From: Cryptomeria japonica
Taxonomy: Eukaryota; Streptophyta; Pinopsida; Cupressales; Cupressaceae
Assembly: GCF_030272615.1 (NCBI RefSeq)
Contig: NC_081406.1
Span: 477,180,900 to 477,244,899, forward strand
DNA length: 64,000 bases
Direction: 5' to 3'
The notes under the pieces are model-generated. The model was not told where the DNA came from. It was given only the letters and a program-made list of their open reading frames with translations, and searched no databases. Position numbers and translations under genes: made by a program. Positions 56,164-64,000 of the stretch are shown here, in pieces (the first letter of the stretch is position 1; every line of letters starts with the position of its first letter).

Positions 56164-57414
56164 CTGGCTAGTGGCTGCCAAGATTATTGCTAGGCGAGCT
56201 CGCTCAATAGGTGTGTAATTGAGTTCATAGGCAACCAGTTTGCGAGAGATGTAGTAAATAACACACTCTTTCTCTTCTGCATTGTGTTGTGCCAATAGTA
56301 CACCCAATGTTGTACTTGTTGCTGATATATAGAGTAATAAAGGCCTACTTGGATCTGGTGGGATCAGTAATGGCGTATTCATGAGATAATCTTTAAGCAT
56401 CTGGAATTCTTGCTGGCATCTAGCATCCCACTGAAAGCGGATGTTTTTGTGTAACAGGTGTGTAAATGGGTGACACTTATCTGCCAGTTGAGCAATGAAT
56501 CTTCGGATAGATTGAAGCCACCCTTGCAATGTCCTTAGGTGACTAATGTTCCTTGGTGGTGGCATGTCCATGATTGCCTTGACCTTTGCAGGATCGACCT
56601 CAATACCTTTACTTGAGACAATGTATCCTAGAAGCTTCCCTGAGTTTACTCCAAAGACACATTTCTTTGGGTTGAGTTAAACATGATATTGTTCCAGTCT
56701 GTCAAAGATTTTCTTTAATATGTCCAGATGCCCTTCTCTTGTGAGTGATTTTGCCAGTAAGTCATCAACATAATCTTCCATTATGGTATGCATCATGTCA
56801 TGGAAGATAGTGGTCATTGCTCATTGATAGGTCGCTCCTACATTCTTTAGACCAAAAGGCATTACATTCCAGCAGTATGTTCCCCATGGACATGTGAAGG
56901 CTATCTTATGTTGATCTTCTGGTGTGATCTTTATCTGATTGTATCCTGAAAAACCATCCATGAGTGAAAGCATGACATGTCCTGCTGTTAGGTCCACTAT
57001 TATGTCGATGTTTGGTAGGGGGAAGTCATCTTTAGGACATACCTTGTTCAGATCTCTGAAGTCAGTACAGATACAGATGCCCCCATTTGGTTTGCCAACA
57101 GGCACAATATTGGATATCCAATCTACATAATCAATTGGTCTGATAAAACCAACATCTAGGAGTTTCTTAAGTTCTGCTTTGTCTAGTACCGTAATCTTAG
57201 GATGCATTTTGCAAAGCTTTTGCTTGATAGGTTTGGCTCCTTCTGCTATGGTAAGGTGATGCATGACTAAATCAAGATCAAGCATAGGCATGTCTGCATA
57301 GGACCATGCGAAGTTGATCTGATGCTTTTGGAAGAACTCTACAAACTTAGGTTGTTCCTCTGGAGTTAAAAGAGATGCCAGATGTATGTGGTGAGGTGTT
57401 TCAGGAGTCCCCAC
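56164..57414 (-). pseudogene. Ty3/gypsy element K reverse transcriptase and RNase H
   Basis: The RT entry region is at 57,414-56,821 (HLTIAEGAKPIKQKLCKMHP, IVPVGKPNGGICICTDFRDL, FPLPNIDIIVD, SLMDGFSGYNQIKI, PFGLKNVGATYQ). After a stop in Gln/Arg position come the active site YVDD (56,761-56,772) and NPKKCVFGVNSGKLLGYIVS. RNase H is at 56,571-56,164 (RFQWDARCQQEFQMLKDYL, LLYISATSTTLGVLLAQHN, CVIYYISRKLVAYELNYTPI). The text ends at LAIILAAT where the LTR-like block begins. The rest of RNase H, the integrase and the 3' LTR are missing. Confidence 0.92.
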
Positions 57415-57450
57415 GTTGTATTCTTTTGTCTCTTTGATGAGAATTGTTGA

Positions 57451-58800
57451 CTATTCCTGTTGTGGACTACCAGGGAGAATGTCAAACATTTCATCCTCCG
57501 ACGCCTCAGAGAGGTTTTCACCATTGGATACGCTCTTTCTTTTTACCTTTGTGGGATCAAACAGTGCCACAGTGTGGTTTTCACTAGAAGATCCATGTTT
57601 TATTGTTATATTTTTGTAGTTGAAAGGTTTGGCATCCACCACAAAGTGTGCTGCACTATTAAGTTCAATGGTGAATTCAGCTTTGTGATCCCCACTTGGT
57701 ATGTTATCCCATAGTTCCAAAAATTCAATGATCGCCTCATCATTTTGAAAAAGGTCAAGACATGGGGGATTAGGTTGGTTCCATTCGATGAGTTCAGGAT
57801 GGATAATGGGCATTACCTCATCGATTAGGTTAAGTTCATTAGATGTGTCAGTGAGGGTTAAGACATTGTGGTGAAGGTCGTTGATGGTACTCTCCCTGTC
57901 AGAATCAGGCGTAGGATGTGACATAGGGTCTGTGGAAGGTGTTTCCAGCTCAGGAACACAAGAGGTCTTTATCTATGCTTCTCCGTAAACATGGATGTCT
58001 TTGCAAGGTGGCGGTAGTGATGTGTCTTTCTCATCTGAAGTATTAAGCTGGATGGAATCAAATTCCCATTCATGTGAGTCAGTCTTTGAGTCACTTTCCA
58101 GTATTCGATTACTATACCATACTAGGATGTCCTTTGAGTTAAACACTACAAGTGTGATCGGTTGATGTACCTTTGGAGGTGAAATGATTGGTGCTACATG
58201 AAGGATTATGGGGATCAATGAATCCGATATGGGGAGTATTGGTAGTATTGACTCTACTGCTTCTACTGGAATTGCTAGTATTGTTGATACTGCTGGGGGT
58301 TCTGACATAGTTGTTGCTGCTAATGGCGTTTTTGATGTTATTGCTGTTGCTGATGGGGTTACTAGTTTGTTTGGTGTGATGATTGGTGTTGTGGATGGTT
58401 TTGCTGGGATTTTTAGCCTTGATGGGGTAGTTACCATGGTGTTTGATGCTGCTTTTATAACCAAAGGTGACCTTTTTGCAATAGGTTGATATAGTGGTTT
58501 GTTGGGTTTCCCTTTGAATTTGAGCTTAGGAAGGATCTCCTTTTGAAATCCTAGGCCTGTATTATCCTTGGGCTTTAATTTCGGCTGCAGCAGTTCATGT
58601 CGTCCTTGCTTGCAAGGTCCTAGAGCACTCTGACCATCATAACCCATTCTTTGCATAATGAGAAGGCCTTTTCCATACTGATCTATGGGAAGCTTATCTT
58701 GTGGGATGTCTGCGGTGATTGGGTCTTTATAGATCCATTCTACTAAGTCCTCATCTCTGGTTTCTTCTTCTTGACTCTTTCCAAGGATGAAAGGTGTCAA
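57451..58800 (-). pseudogene. Gypsy K protease-RT linker with a G-patch-like segment
   Basis: Two open blocks are 58,800-57,973 (275 codons) and 57,924-57,451 (157 codons), with a TAG/TAA between. The first contains, at residues ~41-85 (about 58,680-58,545), YGKGLLIMQRMGYDGQSALG, then GRHELLQPKLKPKDNTGLGF, which fits the Gly spacing of a G-patch (RNA-associated) domain. The middle is a Pro/Ile/Thr/Ala-rich low-complexity stretch. The second block is acidic and ends just before the RT. I know of G-patches near protease in some retroelements, but the function here is inferred only. Confidence 0.7.
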
Positions 58801-58839
58801 AGTACATGTTGGCTTGATCAGTGGTTGTTGAAGTAACCG

Positions 58840-59415
58840 TTAAGGTTTACCATGTGTTCTAGGAGAAGTGGACATTTTTCCAACACAAAAGAGTTGGCTC
58901 AAATTGTATTCTCCAGGACCTTCCTTTGTTATTTTCATCTTGAGCTTCTCTTGCTTGGGTATAGTGGTGTTTGAATTGGAAAGAGCTGCTAGACTTACAT
59001 ATGATATGGATGAGATGGCTTCTCTATTGTTGGGAATGGTAATCTCTGGTTGATGACTTATATTATGACAATATGCAAAGGGGTTTGCATCGCCCAGGAT
59101 TGTGATTTCTACACCATTATGAGGGAACTTGATACACTGGTGGTAGGTGGATGGAACGACTTGCATGGAGTGTATCCAAAGTCTTCCTAATAATAGATTG
59201 TATGGCAGAGGAAGGTCCAGAACTTGACAGATGATGTGTTTCACCATAGGGCCCACTCGGATTGGTAGCACCACAGCTCCTTTGGATGAACACTCTGCAT
59301 CATCATAGGATTTGATTGTGATCTTCTTGCGGGGATCCACTAATTCAATTACATATCCCAATGCTATGACTAATTGTAGAGTACAGATATTTAGGCCTGC
59401 TCCATTATCAATCAA
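58840..59415 (-). pseudogene. Gypsy K aspartic protease
   Basis: The minus strand opens with MIDNGAGLNICTLQLVIALG (Asp-Asn-Gly in place of Asp-Ser/Thr-Gly), then KITIKSYDDAECSSKGAVVL, HIICQVLDLPLPYNLLLGRL and WIHSMQVVPSTYHQCIKFP, the fold of Tat/Athila-type proteases. The leading M is a Val/Leu codon context, so the domain is part of a polyprotein. The block closes at GKMSTSPRTHGKP with a stop at 58,840. Confidence 0.85.
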
Positions 59416-59445
59416 GACTCACTTGATCCTATGTTGGTTGATAAA

Positions 59446-61464
59446 TCATTCAATGTGTACTGAGGCATTATGAGGTTGCTGGAAGGATGTGTTGTCACTT
59501 TCAGAGAAAGTGAGACAAGGTGATGACCTTAGATTTCCAACCATGGCTTGGAATTGATCTTTATTTAGGTTTGTAGGGACTGATGCCTCTTGGAGAGCTT
59601 GATCCAAGATTGTTTTATGGGATGGAGATAGGTGCAATAGCTCTAAGATAGATATCAGTGCGGGCATTTTGTCTAACTGTTCCACAAGGTTATATTGCTT
59701 TGGGATAGATGGGGTGCCTTGTGGAGCTGCTTTTATGGTAATCTTTCTGTGACGTGTAACAACATTGCAAGTGGAGATGGGATTTTTGATGGTTATAGTT
59801 GCAATCTGTTCACTGGCACCATATAGGTGATTCACAGTGTAATTATACGTGGCTTGCGTATAATTGGTAGTATCTGTGTTTCTCCCTGAAGTGGAAGGAC
59901 CCCTTTGATAATGTGATGGAAGTGGATTTTTAAACATGAGATGATCATTGTTGGTTGTCTTTAGGTCATGTCCTTCGATTTTGATTTCACCCCAGTCAAT
60001 AAGATCTTGAATAAGATCTTTCAATCTGTGACAATTGCTTGTCTTATGCCCTTTTCCTTGATGGAAATCGCAATGTTCAGTATCCCTCCACCATGAAGGT
60101 TTGACTTGAGGTTCATAATTTGATGTTTTGGGTAAGGTCCCCAGATTTTGAGAAACCAACTGACATAACACTATTTTGATGGGTTCCCCTAAGGGAGTGT
60201 ATGTTCGCTTTGGTTTAAAATTTTGTTGACGCTGTCTGGGTTCGTCTTGAGATGTGGTGCGGCCTTGATTTGGAGGATAAACTATATTATTCTTGGGTGG
60301 GGGATTCTATCCTGCAAATCAAACCACAGGTTGTGCACTTTTGATAGTTCTTGCATCCACAACCCCGTCGTTGATGACATTTTTGTTTTTGTTCCAGAAG
60401 CTAGGCTTGTCACTATTGAAGTGTGGATGAGGGCCATCCTTTGGTTCATTGTAGATTTTGATAAGTCCTTTCTTGATGAGAGCCCGCTCACATTTTAAAC
60501 CTTTAGTGATCATGTCATTGAAAGAGTCTGTGTCTTTTACATCTAGGTGAAATTCCATTTCGTCATTTAAGTTGGAAATAAATATTTCCACTAGTTCTTG
60601 TTTAGGTAACTGAAGAGAACATCTGCTAGACATTTGATGCCATCGTTGCAAGAAGACTGAAAATAGCTCACCTAGTTTTTGTTTAGTGTTACATAGATCA
60701 GCCATTGTGATATCACGTTCAATGTTGTGTGAGTAATGTGCTAGGAACTTCTGGATGAGTTCTTCAAATGTCCTAATGCCACCTGGTAATCGGGAAAACC
60801 ATGATGTGGTTGTTCCTCCCAAGCTTTGGGGGAAAAGGCGCATTAGGTACATGTCCTCGTATGCCACTTCGAGGCAAGTTGAATGGAATTCTCTAACATG
60901 ATCACAAGGATCTCCCTTTCCTCTATACTTTTCAAACTTGGGTGTCTCGAACCCTCATGGAAAAGGTGGCATATGAAGGTTCCTATTAAAGGGATAGGGA
61001 CAAATGTCATTGAGTGAAAATTGATTAGTTTTCACACCACTGTGGAGTTGTTGGGCTAAATTTTTGACTTGTTTCCACAACATTTCTATGTCATTCGGAG
61101 GAGGAGGAGGTGGGGGATTACCTTGATGAAATTTGTATCTAATGTGTTCTCAACCTCTTTTATCCTCATTACGACTTTGGTGTTCTAATGCTTGTCTTAG
61201 TTGTGCAACATTAAAGTCAGAGGGTAGTTTACCCCCTTCTTGAGCAAGTCTTAAAAAGTGAGCATCAACATTACTCTTGAGTATCTCATCAAAAAGTCTA
61301 TTGAAGAGAGGGTTGTGTTGTGCCCTTTCTATTGCTGTTGGAGTAGGAGTACTTGGATTTTCATCATTTGCATTACCTCCAAGAGCTTCTTGGAATTCAT
61401 TGATATTTTCTTCCTCTTCTTCTTCAATTTCTTGTTGTCTAGATCTTGATCTGGTATGAACCAT
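59446..61464 (-). pseudogene. Gypsy K gag
   Basis: ATG at 61,464 (MVHTRSRSRQQEIEEEEEE) gives a Tat-like gag start. The frame stops at 61,150. The capsid proper is at 60,867-60,319 (AYEDMYLMRLFPQSLGGTTT, WFSRLPGGIRTFEELIQKFL, LCNTKQKLGELFSVFLQRWH). After stops near 60,310 comes 60,171-59,446 with the zinc-binding HCDFHQGKGHKTSNCHRL and a hydrophilic linker to protease. The frame is nearly continuous, with few stops, making K one of the better preserved coding regions here. Confidence 0.88.
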
Positions 61465-63760
61465 TTTGTTTACAAGTTTTTGTTGAAGTTTGATGAAAAT
61501 GATGATGAGTTGGTGATGAAATGAAAGATTGATGTTTGGTGAAGTGTTTTGCATACAGATCCCTAGCACTAAAGGTAGATGTTACCAAAGTTCTTTCTTG
61601 AATTGCTTGTTGTGTTTATTTGACAAAGTTTGATGTGATAAGGTTTAGAGAGATCTGAGATGTGTTACAGACTCAACTACCTAGTAATGAGAGGATGCAC
61701 TCATAGACTAGTTTTAACCTGCGTAAAAATGCCTCTTAGGACGAGTTTATCCTAGATGTAGAGACACTCTAAAAAGTGATGTGTTTGCGTTTGATTCAAG
61801 CAATATTTGAAAATAGAACTTAAGACAAAAATCTTTTGATGTTTTGAGAGTTGGAATGGATTTGATGAGATATGGATATGATAATGGATGAAATGTTTAA
61901 CTTCAATAAAAGCTTTGTGTCACATATGGGACAAATTCTTCTTCTTCTCTTTCGGGAGTTGGTGGTTCTTCCTGAGCTACGTTATATGTGATGCAAATAT
62001 CTGGAAAGAAGTCAAGATTGATTTTGCCTCCTTTGTTTTTGTGATAACTCAAAGCTCGATATTGTGTAAAATCTCTGCGGTTTAATGACTCTGGATCAAA
62101 TTAGTTTGATTTCCCTTGAAGGTAAAGACACATGCGACATAGGAAGGTTCTATGAGAGACAAAGATTTGTCTATTAAGATAGAAGAATTTCCTCTTTTTG
62201 ATAAGAGTATTTGAGCTCAATGTTCTTGTTTTCAAGTTGATGTTTTGATGAAGATTATTCTTTCTCAAGATGTGAAGAATGGTCATATAGTTTTGATACT
62301 TTTTTTGTTGCTCTTGGTTTTTGATCTTTTGTGTTTTTGGAAATGTTGTGTTGGATGAATACTTGTTTTGGATTTTGTTTTTTATAATGTTTCTTTGACA
62401 AGAAAACAAAGCAAGCACACAAACACAAGAATATTGCCTCAAAAGGCACAAGCAAGTATGGGTCTAGATCAACCCAATCTTTTGAACTTTTAATGACCCT
62501 TTCCTTTAAATGTATTTTAGATGTTTTTCCAAAGCCTGAAGTCGAATCAATTTGTACTTGGTATTGATTAAAATGAAAACACTTCAAACACTCTTTATCC
62601 CTAAGGTCAAATGGCCAGTTGCGATAATTTCAGCCCACATCTTGATATTTCTTCGACTTTGGTACTACATACCTTATGAATCCCGCCGTGGTAGGTAAGG
62701 ATGTGATATACTAAGTCTTGGGCGAGCATAAAAAATAGATGATCCCTATGATGGGGGAGTCATCACTTTCATCAAGCCACAAGTGACTTTTCAAAAAGCT
62801 ATGTTTCTACTCAAGGAAATATGTATGGTGAGTTTATTGGGAGCAAAACCATCTATGCTCTTGCACGGAACTTCTCACAAATATCCTCAATCAATAGAAC
62901 GAGTGGGCTACTACTTAAAGGTGTTTAGTAATTTTTGATATTTTTGGACATAAGTTCATTCTGCAGTGACTCACTTAAGAGCCTTGTAACTTGTGGTGGG
63001 GTCCATTTGTCCTTTCGGCAAGTTACACTGTAGGAACAACTATACCCAAGGCTACAACTTTCGCTCTCATTTGATTTCTATAGCGGCTCGAAGGATTTAC
63101 TGCGCGAGGTCATTCCCAAGAGTGATGTGTCTCTTGGCAGGCCTCTCTTAAAAAGATAAAATTTGAGTGTTACTAACACTTTTCTCTTGCACCTAGGACC
63201 ACGAGAGCCAAGGGAGAGGATAGTGTGTGTTAGAAGTAGGACCACTCGACAAACTCATTTTGCACAAGTGTGCCAAGCACAAAATACACTTGTTCTTTTT
63301 AACTTATCATTGCAATGATGTTCTATCTATTTGGAGATGTTGCTCCAACAACCATATGCTTGTGTAACTAGGAATTTGAAATCCTGGTCAACTGAAATTA
63401 AAACACGTATGCTTGAAGTAAATCACTTTGCAAAATTGAAACAAGTTGATTGTTCTTTTTACTTGCACAAAAATTGAAGTGTGGATTGTGATTTTTAAGT
63501 TTGATGCAAGAAAGAAAATTTGTCTTGTTTTGTTTTAAACACCAAAATAAAGTGTGTCCCTAACTTGCAAGGAATGAAATTTGTGTTGTTGATTTTTAGA
63601 GCACTAAATGAAAGTTTTTGATTTTAAGTAACAAACGGGGTTAGTTTAAAATCTGCACATGAAGCAAATAGTTAGTAAAATGAGACCATATGGTGGGCTC
63701 CTACAAGCCTAAGAAAATTTATTTTATCGGTTACAAGGCCTTTTTTACAACATTCTGTTA
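61465..63760 (-). other. 5' leader and probable 5' LTR of gypsy K
   Basis: This is non-coding upstream sequence of K (minus sense). A 5' LTR is expected, but its partner is absent and no sure PBS or LTR edge was found. Pieces at 62,640-63,250 have mixed composition with several CpG sites (CCCGCCGTGG, GCGCGAGG). Open stretches at 61,888-62,085 and 62,587-62,101 lack features. Confidence 0.5.
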
Positions 63761-63764
63761 CAAT

Positions 63765-63991
63765 AGCGCTACTCTGTGTGAAAACAGAGGCGCTACTTAA
63801 CACAAACGCGCTACCATATAGACAAAAGCGCTAAAATAAAAGATTTTTACAACAATACAAAAGCGCTAGTTAAGAAACGAAAGCACTAGTTAAGACTCAA
63901 AAGCGCTAATATACTGACAATAGCGCTAAATTTGAGACAATAGCGCTATTGTAAAGACAATAGCGCTAAAATACCAAATTACAATAACGCT
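63765..63991. repeat. Periodic array of the palindrome AGCGCT
   Basis: Sites at 63,765, 63,789 (GGCGCT), 63,807 (CGCGCT), 63,827, 63,862, 63,882 (AGCACT), 63,902, 63,922, 63,942, 63,962 and 63,986 (AACGCT). From 63,862 to 63,962 the spacing is exactly 20 bp. The usual core is TAGCGCTA with a weakly conserved GACAA before it. The spacer is degenerate while the palindrome persists. It may continue beyond the window. It lies in the expected 5' LTR/promoter side of gypsy K. Confidence 0.88.
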
Positions 63992-64000
63992 AAAGCAAGA

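Noticed and set aside
54760-56165. AAACT on both sides of the 54.8-56.2 kb block as a true target duplication
   Set aside because: The right edge lacks a CA end, and the flanks are two different elements (copia H and gypsy K) that are unlikely to have been contiguous. A chance 5-bp match is easier.
63765-63991. AGCGCT array as a CRISPR
   Set aside because: The repeated unit is only 6-8 bp and spacers ~12-14 bp; eukaryotic LTR context.

Overview
The window is repeat-dominated plant nuclear DNA. Almost every coding trace belongs to a transposable element: Ty1/copia, Ty3/gypsy, Helitron, LINE or SINE. Most are broken by in-frame stops that usually replace Gln or Trp codons. I see no intact host gene. 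A nearly 1 kb plastid DNA insert carries an open ndhB 3' exon and trnI-CAU. Pinaceae and gnetophyte plastomes have lost ndh genes, so if the insert is native and recent the genome is not from those groups. The long nested retroelements fit a gymnosperm such as a cupressophyte, but that is inference.

Layout. 1-2,636: 3' part of a Ty3/gypsy pol pseudogene and its 3' flank. 2,637-10,260: a copia element on the minus strand (called C) with both LTRs and 5-bp target duplications ATAAG. 10,438-13,356: a much older copia (D, minus). 13,359-20,062: decayed pieces, including a gypsy protease fragment, an LTR-like block (16,695-18,148) and a degraded LINE, bracketed by a ~105-bp inverted repeat. 21,843-22,071: a SINE with an 18-bp target duplication. 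23,030-24,303: short tandem and direct repeats and a CpG-richer unexplained stretch.

25,257-48,340 is a nest. A Helitron RepHel gene on the minus strand is split by copia element E (28,459-46,779, plus strand, target duplication GTTAT). E is split in pol by a non-autonomous LTR element G (31,239-34,540, minus, target duplication AGGAA). One LTR of G holds the plastid insert (31,472-32,376). The 3' LTR of E is split by element F (38,615-46,300, minus). Taking each insertion out with one copy of its duplication restores the reading frame of its host at the Helitron/E and E/G junctions, so the order of events is readable from the sequence. F is the most unusual item: it has good LTRs, PBS and PPT, but instead of pol it carries a gag-like ORF with coiled coil and four zinc-knuckle sites, plus a second ORF of about 1,080 codons that I cannot assign, ending in a long charged coiled coil.

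48,494-50,860: a very long AT microsatellite, an LTR-like block, TA-rich DNA and a small CpG-containing stretch with a possible first exon. 50,991-54,764: copia H (plus), cut off before reverse transcriptase. 54,765-56,163: an inverted relative of the 16.7-18.1 kb block. 56,164-64,000: a Ty3/gypsy element K of Tat-like organisation (minus) with gag, protease, a G-patch-like segment, RT and RNase H but no integrase. At the far right is a 20-bp-periodic array of the palindrome AGCGCT running toward the window edge.
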